Source: Agelas oroides
Taxonomy: Eukaryota > Porifera > Demospongiae > Agelasida > Agelasidae
Length of the DNA: 64,000 nucleotides
Direction of reading: 5' to 3'
Assembly: GCA_949130485.1 (NCBI GenBank)
Contig: OX422191.1
Location: 1,057,441-1,121,440 of the forward strand
The translations under genes were made by a program, and so were the position numbers. This document shows positions 36,601 to 51,600 of this stretch, piece after piece (within the stretch, counting starts at the first letter, position 1; each line of letters opens with the position of its first letter). The notes below the pieces were generated by a model. That model searched no databases, was not told the DNA's origin, and worked only from the letters and a program-made list of their open reading frames with translations.

Positions 36601-39600
36601 GCCCCAATCATGTGTGACTAGCCTGTCACCTTAGAAATGCTTGGTGGTTACACAGAGGACCTCACTAAATCACAGAACTGTCAAAATGGAGGGCATGGGG
36701 CATGCACAGGAATGGGCACTTGCTTGTATACACATTTACAGTAGTATACAAGGAAAATATACCATCACTATTCTAAAATCTGGCTTCCGCTAGAATTGAT
36801 TCACAAAAAACTCTAAGAACCGAATCTCTTCCACTAGATCAGATTCATCGCTACGATGGAAGCACATCTTCTAAGAATATCACTCCACCCACGGAGGCCT
36901 CCTTACCTCAGTGTTTCAACTGCTTGCAGTACTAAGACACTTCCCCTGAAGTGTGCAAGTGCAGAGTGCAGGGGACTTCCACCCTCTGTGGTCTTTTCTT
37001 CATACTTGTTTTGATAAGAACGTTTCCTGGTGCACTAAACAGCTTCTGTCTGCCCATGACTTCGCTGTTTTTTTTTGTTGTTGTTGCTGTTGAGAACGCT
37101 TCATGGTACCTACTCTTTCGCTAAATTGGATTAACTCAAATACTAGTGCAGCAGCCTTCCGCATAATTGGATTAGCAAAAATCCCAAGAATTGAATTTCT
37201 TCCGCTCGATTGGATCTACTGTTCTATTAGAATAATGACGGTATTTAAAAAAATAAACAATGAACACAATTGATTCCTTGTTGTCAAACACGACATTCAC
37301 ATTCAGTCGTTGGTCACAAATGGGGAGCTCTTATTAGAGCTGTGATCTTGAGTCAGGAATGCACACAACCATCCATGCAAATGTTTCCAAGTGTCTCCTA
37401 ATATTTCAACATAGGACTGGTAATGACACTATGGTTTCATGTGTATATGCATTTCTTAAAAACAAGACATGAATGGCTGACTCACCTGCTTAGCTTAAGC
37501 TTCTGTAGGCTCTGGTTCACCTGGAAAACTCTTACCAGTGCACACACACCATCAGCTGAGATCTGGTTCCAACTGAGGCTGCAGAATGTCAGAGAACAAG
37601 AGATGAGAGGTGGTTCAACAAACCTCTTCACTTTGTGTAAGGTATATTTGGTCTCGCGGTACCTCACTACTGACACACAGTATCAGATATAACACGATAG
37701 TTCCCGATCTCCCAAGATTTCTGAGAAATTAAGCACATGCACAAACAGTGGATACCAGGCTCTCATTTTTCCCGCCCACTGAGAACCTTGGTACGAGGTT
37801 AAACTTTACCGTGCATTTCAATAGCTTCAACCAAAACCAACCATGTACTGCACTGGTACTGCTACACCAGTTGAGAGTGTACACAACCATTGCTGCAGTC
37901 CCAGTGTATAACTCTTAAGAAGTAGGACATGAAGGGCTGGACTCACTCTAGTGTCTGAAGGCTCTGGTTCACTTGCAAAGCTGCAGCCAATTCACGAGCA
38001 CCTTCATCTGAGATCTTGTTCCCACTGAGGCTGCAGAATGTCAGAGAACAAGAGATGAGAGGTGGTTCAACAAACCTTTCCACTTTGTGTAAGGTATATT
38101 TGGTCTCGATACCTCACTACTGACACACAGTATCAGACACTGTGTGTCAGCTAGTCAAGTAGAGGAGTACTCCCTATGTTACGGTCACTGGTGATTTTAG
38201 CGAGAATTAATATAAGCAGAGGGCGGGGTCTAACCACACGGGAAGTTAAGTCAATGCTCCACCGGACACTGTAGACACAGATAACTCACTTGGGGTGCTC
38301 CACTATAGTAACAGTATCATGGTATATATGATGTCATGTCACAGAGAGGATGCAACAATTAGAATAATGCAGGACCTAGCTATGTGTACGTGTGCACACA
38401 TGTAATCACAATGGTAACAGGGGAACTGGTGCACTCCTAGCCCCACCCTTAAAATTACCAGTGCTCACAGTCTCAAGAAAGAGGGAGTGGTGGGGGGACA
38501 AGAATATTGTCCAGAGGAAGTAACCAGACAATGCTGCATCACTAAGATGGCTGTCCCTCCATCAATCAAAAGAGCTTCATCATTGGTCAGAAAATGTGTG
38601 GGTGGTGTAGTAGTAACTACACGTTATGAAATTCACGGTTGTACAGATACAACGGGATAGTTCCCGATCTCCCAAGATTTCTGAGAAATTAAGCGCATGC
38701 GCAAACAGTGGATACCAGGCTCTCCTTTTCCCCGCCCACTGAGAACCTTGGTACGAGGCTAAACTGTACCATGCATTTCAATAGCTTCAACCAAAATCAA
38801 CCATGTACTGCACTGGTACTGCTACACCAGTTGAGAGTGTACACAACCATTGCTGCAGTACCAGTGTACACCTCTTAAGAAGTAGGACATGAAGGGTTGG
38901 ACTCACTTTAGTGTCTGAAGGCTCTGGTTCACTTGCAACGCTGCAGCCAATTGACAAGCACCTTTGTCTTTGAACTGGTTCAAACTGAGGCTGCATAATG
39001 TCAGACAACAAGAGATGAGAGGTGGTTCAACAAACCTCTTCACTTAGTGTAAGCTATATTTGGTCTCAGTACCTCACCACTGACACACACTATCAGACAT
39101 TGTGTGTCAGCTAGTCAAGTAGAGGAGTACTCCCTGTGTCACAGTCACTGGTGTATTTAGCGTGAATTAATATAAGCAGAGGGTGGGGTCTAACCACACG
39201 GGAAGTTAAGTCAGTGCTCCCCCGGACACTGTAGACACAGATAACTCACTTGGGGTGCTCCACTATAGTAACAGTATCATGGTATACATGATGTCATGTC
39301 ACAGAGAGGATGCAACAATTAGAATAATGCAGGACCTAGCCATGTGTATGTGTGCACACATGTAATCACAATGGTAACAGGGGAACTGGTGCACCCCTAG
39401 CTTCACCCTTAAAATTACCAGTGCTCACAGTCTCAAGAAAGAGGGAGTGGTGGGGGGACAAGAATATTGCCCAGAGGAAGTAACCAGAAAATGCTGCATC
39501 ACTAAGATGGCTGTCCCTCCCTCAATCAAAGGAGCTTCATCATTGGTCAGAAAATGTGCGGACGGTGTAGTAGTAAGTGCACGTTATGAAAGTCACGGTT

Positions 39601-42600
39601 GTACAGATATAACACGATAGTTCCCGATCTCCCAAGATTTCTGAGAAATTAAGCGCATGCGCAAACAGTGGATACCAGGCTCTCCTTTTCCCCGCCCACT
39701 GAGAACCTTGGTACGAGGCTAAACTGTACCATGCATTTCAATAGCTTCAACCAAAACCAACCATGTACTGCACTCGTACTGCTACACCAGTTGAGAGTGT
39801 ACACAACCATTGCTGCAGTACGAGTGTACACCTCTTAAGAAGTAGGACATGAAAGGCTGGACTCACTTTAGTGTCTGAAGGCTCTGGTTCACTTGCAACG
39901 CTGCAGCCAATTCACGAGCACCTTCGCCTGAGATCTGGTTCTGACTGAGGCTGCAGAATGTCAGAGAACAAGAGATGAGAGGTGGTTCAACAAACATCTT
40001 CACTTGCGTAAGGTATATTTGGTCTCGATACCTCACTACTGAGAGACAGTATCAGACACTGTGTGTCAGCTAGTCAAGTAGAGGAGTACTCCCTGTGTTA
40101 CAGTCACTGGTGATTTTAATATAAGCAGAAGGTGGGGGTTCAGCCAGCCGGGGAGTTCAGTCAGGCACTCTACCGGACACTGTACACACTAATAAGTCAC
40201 CTGGGGTGCTCCACTAGTAGCTGTACAAGGGCATACATGAATGCACGCAGGAGAGGCTCGTGGGAAGCGAGATAATGATTGAGCTACTTTGCATGCCTAC
40301 GTCGGTCAGCCTCTCGTCATTACTGTGTCCGGCCTCCGGGAATCATCCTCTGCTCAATGGTGTCACTGTACTTGTAGATTATAACCAGGATACGGGTGCA
40401 GTGACACTGTTGAGATTCCCGGAGGAAGCAACAACGAGAGGCTGACCGACAGAGGCACGAATGAGGTTGTGCCTACGTTGTTCAGCCTCTCGCTGCACTC
40501 GTACCCTCATTATCACGCATGTGCGCCGCTGTACATTTTATTCCTGAACATTACAGAGAAAACCGAGATTTGAACTCCACACTGCACGATTATGTGCCTC
40601 ACTTCCCGCTCAGCAATCATGGTATATATGATGTCACAGAGAGGATACAACAATGTAGCACCGAGCTATGTGTACGTGTATGCACATGTAATCACAATGG
40701 TAACAGGGGAACTTGTGCACCCCCAGCCCCATCCTTAAAATTACCAGTGTTCACAGTCTCAAGAAAGAGGGAGTGGTGGGGGGACAAAAATATTGTCCAG
40801 AGGAAGTAACCAGAAAATGCTGCATCACTAAGATGGCTGTCCCTCCCTCAATCAAAAGAGCTTCATCATTGGTCAGAAAATGTGTGGGCGGTGTAGCAAA
40901 AGAGCTTTATGTAGTGTAGCAGTAAGTACATGCTATGACAGTCACCGCTGTACAGATATAACGCGATAGTTGCCGATCTCCCAAGATTTCTGGGAATTAA
41001 AGCGCACGCGTAGCTTACTAGACCTATCTACCATGCTTTTGTTTTGCCCATTTGTTAGGTGGTTCTGGAGAGATTTACAGATAGGCGGTAGGATGCTTAG
41101 TACGTACTAATTTTGATTTTAGTATACAGTGAATGATTATGTTTTCAGACAGATCATTTGGAGGACAAAATTGACACTGCTGCAACTTTTGGAACAGCCA
41201 AGGAGAAAAGCATTCGACTCAGTTGATCATTACTGTTTGTGGAAAAAGCTAGTTCAACTGGGAATTAGTCAACAAACTTTAACAATCCTGCAGTCAATGT
41301 ACTCAAAAGCCATGTCAAGTCTGAAATTGTCAAATCACGAGGTCACAGACCAGTTCCGTTGTGAAGTGGGAGTGAGGCAACAAACAGTGGATACAAGGCT
41401 CTCCTTTTCCCCGCCCACTGAGAACCTTGGTACGAGGTTAAACTGTACCATGCATTTCAATAGCTTCAACCAAAACCAACCATGTACTGCACTGGTACTG
41501 CTACACCAGTTGAGAGTGTACACAACCATTGCTGCAGTACCAGTGTACACCTCTTAAGAAGTAGGACATGAAAGGGCTGGACTCACTCTAGTGTCTGAAG
41601 GCTCTGGTTCACTTGCAACGCTGCAGCCAATTCACGAGCACCTTCGTCTGAGATCTGGTTCTGACTGAGGCTGCAGAATGTCAGAGAACAAGAGATGAGA
41701 GGTGGTTCAACAAACCTCTTCATTTTGTGTAAGGTATATTTGGTCTCGATACCTCACTACTGAGACACAGTAACAGACACTGTGTGTCAGCTAGTCAAGT
41801 AGAGGAGTACTCCCTGTGTCACAGTCACTGGTGATTTTAGTGTGAATTAATATAAGCAGAGGGCGGGGTCTAACCACACGGGAAGTTAAGTCAGTGCTCC
41901 ATAGGACACTGTAGACACAGATAACTCACTTGGGGTGCTCCACTATAGTAACAGTATCATGGTATATATGATATCATGTCACAGAGAGGATGCAACAATT
42001 AGAATAATGCAGGACCTAGCTATGTGTATGTGTGCACACATGTAATCACAATGGTAACAGGGGAACTTGTGCACTCCTAGCCCCACCCTTAAAATTACCA
42101 GTGCTCACAGTCTCAAGAAAGAGGGAGTGATGGGGGGACAAGAATATTGTCCAGAGGAAGTAACCAGACAATGCTGCATCACTAAGATGGCTGTCCCTCC
42201 CTCAATCAAAAGAGCTTCATCATTGGTCAGAAAATGTGTGGGCGGTGTAGTAGTAAGTACACGTTATGAAAGTCACGGTTGTACAGATAAAACACGATAG
42301 TTCCCGATCTCCCAAGATTTCTGGGAAATTAAGCACATGCACAAACAGTGGATACCAGGCTCTCGTTTTCCCCGCCCACTGAAAGCCTTGATACGAGGCT
42401 AAACTGTACCATGCATTTCAATAGCTTCAACAAAAACCAACCATGTACTGCACTGGTACTGCTACACCAGTTGAGTGTGTACACAACCATTGCTGCAGTC
42501 TCAGTGTACACCTCTTAAGAAGTAGGACATGAAGGGCTGGACTCACTTTAGTGTCTGAAGGCTCTGGTTCACTTGCAAAGCTGCAGCCAATCCATGAGCA

Positions 42601-45600
42601 CCTTCATCTGAGATCTGGCTCTCACTGAGGCTGCAGAATGTCAGAGAACAAGAGATGAGAGGTGGTTCAACAAACCTCTTCATTTCGTGTAAGGTATATT
42701 TGGTCTCGGTACCTCACTACTGAGACACAGTATCAGACACTGTGTGTCAGCTAGTCAAGTAGAGGAGTACTCCCTGTGTCACTGTCACTGGTGATTTTAA
42801 TATAAGCAGAGGGTGTGGGTTCAACCAGCCGGGGAGTTCAGTGTACACACTAATAAGTCACCTGAGGTGCTCCACTAGTAGCCGTACAAGGGCATACATG
42901 AATGCACGCAGGAGAGGCTCGTGGGAAGCGAGATAATGATTGAGCTACTTTGTGTGCCTACGGCCGTCAGCCTCTCGTCATTACTGCCTCCGGGAATCAT
43001 CCTCTGCTCAATGGTGTCACTGTACTCGTAGATTAACCAGGATATGGTGAGCGGAGGCAGTTCAGCTACATTATAGCATCTATCCACCCTTGAGCTGACA
43101 CTATTGTTGCTTGATAACCATCGGGTGCTGTCTCATCAGTTTCTTCATCACTCTCTTCTACAGGTGAATCAAGCCCGTACCTGATTGCTCCTTCAACTCT
43201 ATAAATAAAGCAGTATTATGTTTTCATGTGGTGATTAATAATTTTTACTAACTGGAAGGGTGGGTTCAAATCTCTCTGCCTACTTGGCAGCTACAGTAAC
43301 CAAGTTACGTTCTAACTTACTTCGCTACAAGTTCGTCCTTTTTCATCCCAGAATAGCTCTTATTAGAGCAATGATCATGAACCAGGAATGCACTAGTCTC
43401 ACAACCAGCTACAGAAGCTCTGCCTGGTAACATTGTGTTCAATTCTTGTTCAAATTTGGTCAACCAAATTGTTTTGTATGTTTAACTACTTGAGCAGTCT
43501 AAGTGCTAATGTGGTGAGAGACTTAAGTTAGTGCAGGTCATATTCAAATCATTGTGAATGCATGCAAGAAGAGCGTGCAACAATTTTCCATAGTTGTATC
43601 TAGCTGGGCACAAGACTAGGGATGCAGACAATTAATCATCCACGCAAGTATATAGTACATACCAAAACACATGCAAATAAAACATGCTGTTGTATAAGCT
43701 TGATGCTCTTCGTACTATTTCATCGTCTTCCACCCCATCTGCTGTTCTACCAACCGTAATACCTTCTTGTAGAAAATCGATGTAGTACCGTAGAATCGGG
43801 TTATCAGGCGCACATCATTATTTAGCGCACACCGCTTATTAGGCGCATGCTGTCTTATTGACAAAATGTGTCTAGACCCTCAATAAGAAGCGCACTGCTC
43901 TAATTAAACGAAAATTTGGAGTGGGTGAGGTGAAATATTCCACAAGTGGACAAGTTAGACCAAGCACGAGAAGGTAGTGTGAACGAGGATCACTTTGCAA
44001 ATAACAAATCAAAAGTGTGCTAGAAAATTAAAGGACTATAAAACAATAAACTATATGGCACTGCTTCTCATAGAGTTGGTTGAAACATTTGTCATCGCCA
44101 TTCGCCATCCTCGACGCGCTCATCGACTGTGAATTTCCGTTGACTCACTGCTGTCTACCTCAAAACCTGCATCTCGCTCTCAGCTTACACTCACTGGAAC
44201 TCCTGCGGAAAAGACACATAGGAAAAGCTACACTAGAGAGTTCAAGTTGTCCTTCCATTCTTAAAGAATAACTTGCGTGCACGACTCCATTCATCTTTTA
44301 CAGCCGCCTGACAAGCTCCTCGTAAACCGGTTCTGACCTCAATCGCCAATGATGTCATACTTTTAGAGGCGTGGTCAACCTTCAACCCTAGCTATTTGGA
44401 ACACTTTGATATGTAGTGCATATTATTTTACTGTTATCCCATTAAGTGCATGCGCCTAATAACCCGATTCTACAGTATTGCATCCAAAAATTGCTCTGAG
44501 ACTGCTTCTGTCCCAAAATGGCCTCAGAAGCAGTCTCAGAGCATCTAATTTCAAAAACATTTCTGGGAGAGCATGCCAGCAGGCCCACCTAGTCTTGCAT
44601 GGCATGCTACGTATGCACATCCACATAACCTCCCCTTCTGAAAATCCTGGCTGGACTCACTTTAGCTCCTGAAGGCTCTGGTTCCCCTGCAAAGCTGCAT
44701 TAAGTGCACAAGCTCCTTCATCTGAGATCGTTTTGTTACTGAGGCTGCAGAATGACCGACAACAAAAGAAGGAAGGAGTCAAGAAATGTCCATGAACCCA
44801 CTTTATGTAAAATTTATCTATACTTAGAGTATAGTTAGTGAGAATACGTCAATACCAAGTAACTAAATCTCATTGAGGCTTGAGGGAAAGCATATATGAT
44901 AGACGCTTCCCCTCTAGCTATATACAGTTACTATGCAACCAATAGTATGGTATACAACAGTAACCAAGGATTATATTCATTTTAGAAAAATGGAGATTGA
45001 TATCCGTGACTTTCTGTCTTGTTTGTTGTTTAAATTGCTGTAAAGTCTGTGAGATGAAGCTTCATTTAATAGGCCTTACCACTAATAGAACCTATGGGAG
45101 TGGCAGTTTAGCTAATTCACTGGGCGGAGCAAGCGAGCTATGCACCCTCACACGCATGCTACCACAGCAGCGAGCAGCCGTCAATAGTAGTCTGTCATTT
45201 ACATGCATCTTGTTACAAATTCATAGCAGTCCAGCAACAAAAACAGGCAGCAAGTCGCTGATAAATCAACTCGAATAAAAAATGCATCGTTGCCAACGGT
45301 CATTGTTGCTATACTCTAAATAAGTTAGACGCTTTGTCCAACTGGATCTACGCATGCTCTTTAGAACCTTCTGGCCCTTAGTAGCAACCTTGCTGTGCTC
45401 AGGTTGCTACAGCCTCCAGCCTTCAGGTTTCTAAATCACGTAAATCTCACAGACTCAGCATCTATTATTTAAACAACAGTGCACAAGGGTGAATCATAAA
45501 TCAAGCAGCATAAAATTTATTCATTGTGGTCAAATAAAATATACTTTGATACTGCGCATCAAGTTGTTGGCCACGAATAGCCAACTCTTATTAGATTGTG

Positions 45601-48600
45601 ATCACAGGTAAGGGATGTGCACAACCATCCATGCATGTGTGTAGTGACAAATGTATAGGACAATGTTTGCAAGTGTCACCATCCATGCAGGTCCTCCCTC
45701 ATATTTCAGTACACAGGCATGGGAATGACACTACAGTCTCAGCAAGCACCTCTTGAAAGTCGGACATGAATGGCTAGACTCACTCTAGCTTCTGATGACT
45801 CTGGTTCACTTGCAAATCTCTAACCAGTGCACACACAAGTTCATCTGTGATCTCGTCTTTACTGAGGCTGCAGAATGTAAGAACAAAAGAGAGAGAGGTG
45901 GTTCATGACACTTTCATAAACGTACACTGTATTGCCTCATCCAATCTCCTATGGCACTGTAGCTCACTTGTATGGAGGAAGCATTTGAATGGTTTAACTA
46001 CGTCCGTGCAAGCTCCACCCCTAATCCAAATCCACAAAGTGCTAGCATATATAATCAACTCCATGTTCTTGGATTTCCGTGCCACATGCTAGTGATTTAC
46101 CAGAAGCATAGGTGAATGTATGATGTGGGTAGATTTGGTAATTGCTGGCAAATTTGCACAACTTTTGATAAAGCCTTGCGTCCAAGACCAAAAAATGACT
46201 GGTGCATGTGAACCTGTGAAGTGTCATGATGCAAACTAAGAGAACTTGAAGCTCATGCAAAAAGTAGTACTAGAAAGATGCTGAATCATCCTGGGGCGAG
46301 CCTGAGCGAGTAGCAAATTGCATTTGGAATGCCCACACAGACATGCAGCTATTCGTCCAGCCGCACTACTATGGCTACACGGGCATGGGCTAAGCTTCAA
46401 AGTCAAAACAATGTGCTAGCAGGGGAATCCGTGCTATGTATGAGCGGTCATGCCAGGTGCGTACCTGAAGCCAGCGTACATCCTGCTGTCTGTCACCCAC
46501 AGCCTGCCTTGTCACGCGATCGTCAGGGTTGTACCATAGTTCAGAAAGTAAGATGCCGTGCGTGCTGCCAATACATTCAACTTGAATCATCTTCACTCTC
46601 GCTTTCTTTCACGCCGACCCTGCAGTCTGGCAGTAGCCCTTCACGCTCGTTCTCAATGGCTTAGCTGAAGTCCACGCCAGCGTGCATGGACATTCAACCA
46701 TCGTGAAATATTTGAATGCGCTCATTTAAAATTTACGGTAAGTGGTCGGTCCAAACAAACCAACAAACCAACAAACCAACAAGCAAGCATACACACACGT
46801 GTGCGCGATGCAGTCACGCTAGTGTGGGGCTCGCTCAGGCTCGCCCCAATCATGTGTGACTAGCCTGTCACCTTAGAAATGCTTGGTGGTTACACAGAGG
46901 GCCTCACTAAACCACAGAGCTGTCAAAATGGAGGGCATGGGGCATGCACAGGAATGGGCACTTGCTTGTATATACATTTACAGTAGTATACAAGGAAAAT
47001 ATACCATCACTATTCTAAAATCTGGCTTCTGCTAGAATTGATTCACAAAAAACTCTAAGAACCGAATCTCTTCCACTATATCAGATTCATCACTGCAATG
47101 GAAGCACATCTTCTAAGAAAATCACTCCACGCACGGAGGCCTCCTTACCTCAGTGTTTCAACTGCTTACAGTACTAACACTTCCCCTGAAGTGTGCAAGT
47201 GCAGAGTGCAGGGGACTTCCACCCTCTGTGGTCTTTTCTTCATACTTGTTTTGATAAGAACGCCACCTGGGTGCACTATACAATGCCTCTGCCAGTGACT
47301 TCAGGAGTGTTGTTTTGATAAGAACGTTTCCTGGTGCACTAAACAGCTTCTCTCTGCCCATGACTTCGCTGTTTTTTTGTTGTTGTTGTTGCTGTTGAGA
47401 ACGCTTCATGGTACCTACTCTTTCGCTAAATTGGATTCACTCGAAAATACTAGTGCAGCAGCCTTCCGCATAATTGGATTAGCAAAAATCCCAAGAATTG
47501 AATTTCTTCTGCTAGATTGGATCTACTGTTCTATTAGAATAATGACGGTATTTTAAGAAAAACAATGAACACAATTGATTCCTTGTTGTCAAACACAATA
47601 TATTTTGATATTCACATTCAGTCGTTGGTCACAAATGGGGAGCTCTTATTAGAGCTGTGATCTTGAGTCAGGAATGCACACAACCATCCATGCAAATGTT
47701 TCCAAGTGTCTCCTAATATTTCAACATAGGACTGGTAATGACACTATGGTTGCATGTGTATATGCATTTCTTAAAAACAAGACCTGAATGGCTGACTCAC
47801 CTGCTTAGCTTAAGCTTCTGTAGGCTCTGGTTCACCTGGAAAACTCTTACCAGTGCACACACACCTTCAGCTGAGATCTTGTTGTCCTTGAGGCTGAAGA
47901 AGGTCAGGCAACAGAAATAGGGGAGCTGCTTCACGTAATATATGCTTAGCTACACTTACGTTATGTGAGAAAGAATTAAATTGAGAACTCCCTGTCAGGC
48001 TTGAACTGACACACTCTATATACAGTCTCACTGTACAACTATTAAGTTGCCTCTAACACTTAAAGTGCGCTTTTGGTTATATCAGCACTGCACAGTGTGT
48101 AGAAAGAGTGGAACAGGGAGGAGGTGGGTGGGGTATCGATGGGTGACAAGCACATGGCTGCTGCCAGCTTTGCTGTAGGAATGCTTTGGGTGGCACTGGG
48201 TAGGCCAGTTCTCTCTTTATGTTAGCTTTGAAAACACTATTTCTCACCTTGTAAGGACTTGATTTGTGGTACCGAAGGCAGTTTGGGATCTGAACCAATG
48301 TTTGTGATATAGCCAAAATCCCAAGTGTTACAACCTCGTTAATGAGTGGTCATAAGTGTGTTCAGGATGGCAACAAGTGACTTGGGTTCAGTTCTGAAGT
48401 CAAATTTAGCTCCCACAGAAATATATATGGTACGTATGTTGATAGGGATTAATATGCTAACAGAAATCTCCAATGAATAAAATTCAGGTGTTGATGAAAA
48501 GCATGAATATGGCTGGACTCATTGTATCTCCTTGAATTGTGATCTTGTTCAAACTAAGGCCGTAGAATGCCAAAGAACAACAAAAAGGAAGGTCAATCAT

Positions 48601-51600
48601 AAATCTCCATGAAAGTATGTGCTGTAATCCACCTCCCCCCCCCCCCCCCCCCCCCCCCGAAAAACTCACTTTAGCTCCTGAAGGTTCTGGTTCACTTGCA
48701 AAGCTCCAGCAAATTTACAGGCTCCTTCGTCTGAGATCTGGTTGTAACTGAGGCTGCAGAATGTCAGAAAACAACAAATAACAACTCAAAAGTACTCAAA
48801 AGTAAAAAAAAAAAGGTCAAACATAAATCTCTATGAATGTGTACGTGCTGCATGTAATGTTATGAAATTCACGGTTGTACAGATACAATGCGATAGTTCC
48901 CGATCTCCCAAGATTTCCGAGAAATTAAGTGCATGCGCAAACAGTGGATACCAGGCTCTTATTTTCCCCTCCCACTGAGAACCTGGGTACGAGGCTAAAC
49001 TGTACCATGCATTTCAATAGCTTCAACCAAAACCAACCATGTACTGCACTGGTACTGCTTCACCAGTTACGAGTGTACACAACCATTGCTGCAGTCCCAG
49101 TGTACAACTCTTAAGAAGTACTTATATAAAGTTGGGACTCGGTAAGGTGTCCAGATTTAACCTTGTGTCCTTTTTTCAGGGGTGTCCTTTAAGAGAGGTT
49201 CCACTGCACTCCCTGTGAAGTTTTAGGTCCTTGTGAATTATGCTGGGTGCATCAATTAGAGTAATGCAGGATGTATGTGGTGTATGTATGTCATAGTCTT
49301 GATGGAGATTGAGGGAGCCCGTGCACCCCCAAACCCCACAGACCCCCACCCCCATAGCTGTACTGGAGTGCACCACTTTCAAAATGCTTCATACACTGCT
49401 ATGTATAGCATGATTATTTTGCAATTAACTGTAATCTACTCATAGTTCTATACATCACTTTGTGTGTATTCATAAAGTCATAGTTACGAGTGTACACAAC
49501 CATTGCTGCAGTCCCAGTGTATACCTCTTAAGAAGTAGGACATGAAGGGCTGGACTCACTTTAGTGTCTGAAGGCTCTGGTTGACTTGTAAAGCTGAAGC
49601 CAATTCACGAGCACCTTCATCTGTGATCTGGTTGTTCCAGAGGCTGCAGAATGTCAGAGAACAAGAGATGAGAGGTGGTTCAACAAACCTTTTCACTTTG
49701 TGTAAGGTATATTTGGCATCGATACCTCACTACTGACACACAGTATCAGAGACTGTGTGTCAGCTAGTCAAGTAGAGGAGTACTCCCTGTGTCACAGTCA
49801 CTGCTGATTTTAGCGGGAATTAATATAAGCAGAGGGCGGGGTCTAACCACACCGGAAGTTAAGTCAGTGCTCCATAGGACACTGTAGACACAGATAACTC
49901 ACTTGGGGTGCTCCACTATAGTAACAGTATCATGGTATACATGATGTCATGTCACAGAGAGGATGCAACAATTAGAATAATGCAGGACCTAGCTATGTGT
50001 ACATGTGCACACATGTAATCATAATGGTAACAGGGGAACTGGTGCACTCCTAGCCCCACCCTTAAAACTACCAGTGCTCACAGTCTCAAGAAAGAGGGAG
50101 TGGTGGGGGGACAAGAATATTGTCCAGAGGAAGTAACCAGACAATGCTGCATCACTAAGATGGCTGTCCCTCCCTCAATCAAAAGAGCTTCATCATTGGT
50201 CAGAAAATGTGTGGGCGATGTAGTAGTAAGTACACGTTATGAAAGTCACGGTTGTACAGACACAACACGATAGTTCCTGATCTCCCAAGATTTCTGGGAA
50301 TTGAAGCGCATGTGCAAACAGTGGACACCAGGCTCTCCTCTTCCCCGCCCACTGAGAACCTTGGTACGAGGTTAAACTGTACCATGCATTTCAATAGCTT
50401 CAACCAAAACCAACCATGTACTGCACTGGTACTGCTACACCAGTTGAGTGTGTACACAACCATTGCTGCAGTCTCAGTGTACACCTCTTAAGAAGTAGGA
50501 CATGAAGGGTTGGACTCACTCTAGTGTCTGGAGGCTCTGGTTCACTTGCAAAGCTGCAGCCAATTCACGAGCACCTTTGGCTGAGATCTGGTTCCGACTG
50601 AGGCTGCATAATGTCAGAGAACAAGAGATGAGAGGTGGTTCAACAAACCTTTTCATTTTGTGTGTAAAAGATGCATACAATCTAGCCTCATTCCAAGGTT
50701 GATATAAGGTTCTCGTTTTCCCCGCCCAAACAGTTGATACAAATCATTGTGAATGCGTGCAAGAAGAGCGTGCAACAATTTGCCGTAGTTATATCTAGCT
50801 GGGCACAAGATTAGGGATGCAGACAATTAATCATCCACACAAGTATATAGTACATACCAAAACACATGCAAACATACGGTATTTTACGCTACTCTATAGA
50901 GAACTTGCTGTCGTATAAGCTTGATGCTCTTCGTACTACCGTATAGCGGGAAATTTTCGAGGGGTCCAATTTTCGCGGAAGGGGAATCTTCAAAGATTTC
51001 TCGGTCTAATTTTCGCGGATGGCCGTTCCAGAACTGCTCCGCCCACAATACCTGGTTGACTCCGTCTCTTACCGCATGCACACGCGGGCTCGAACCGGCC
51101 GAAAAACTTGTGAAAGATCGGCTATAGATAGTAGGAGAAATGACACGCGACGTATATGATCGAGGCTATGGTCCGTGGTTATCATATGTACAAGGAAATT
51201 TGGTGTGCTGCTGTTGGAGAAGAGCTATCTTGCATGAGAGAAGTGGAGAACTATCGTGATGCGTTCTCTGTAGCGGCTTCGATCACTCGCTTCACTTCTG
51301 CATTAGCTGAAGCTTGGTAGTATCGCTAGACGCTTTAAAATAGCGTAACAGAGACATTCCTGTAGAAGTTCAACAACGACCAGCTGATCGATCGAGCAGC
51401 ATGCAAATCACAATGGCCACGCCCCCTCTTAATCACGTGCGAGAACTTACGTACAGGTTTTTATTTTGCAGGTTTAATTTTCGTGGTTTGCCAATTCACC
51501 GTGAAAACCACGAAAATTGGACCCCTCGAAAATTTCCCACTATACGGTATTTCATCATCTTTCAACCCATCTGCTGTTCTGCCAACTGTAATACCTTCTT

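Larger units (their letters stand above)
25250..37485. repeat. 12.2 kb block duplicated at about 42.8-55.6 kb
   Basis: Exons 27193, 28325, 29721, 30584, 31474, 32434, 34419 and 35542 align in order with 44661, 45784, 47801, 48670, 49560, 50520, 52504 and 53626. Offsets run from about 17.46 to 18.09 kb. The offset steps are explained by insertions: the 557 bp GGGGCGAGCC element is missing from 28.8 kb, and a 609 bp element at 32854 is shared. Endpoints are approximate. Confidence 0.75.
29721..37485. repeat. LRR cassette copy 1 (7.77 kb)
   Basis: Runs from one class D exon to just before the next. On the plus strand it holds exons D (29721), dead exon (30443), B-like (30584), A, A, B (34419) and C (35542). 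It matches the tandem copies at 47801 and 55641. It is 75-79 bp shorter, mostly for lack of the roughly 71 bp duplication near 37.0 kb. Confidence 0.82.
39951..41586. repeat. expanded type I intron, copy of 1538-3171
   Basis: Same order: TATA-like module (about 40119), foldback (40299-40452) and LINE fragment (41129-41379). Offset to the first copy is about 38.41 kb throughout. Confidence 0.78.
42631..44660. other. 2.0 kb intron with second copy of the possible terminal exon
   Basis: Copy of 25106-27192: truncated foldback (about 42960-43030), candidate exon 43066-43198, empty site for the CCGTATAGCGGG element at 43716, and a CCGTAGAATC element. Confidence 0.65.
47894..48669. other. intron with dead exon and poly-C tract
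   Basis: Copy of 29814-30583; dead exon 48523-48559 and poly-C 48635-48658. Confidence 0.6.
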
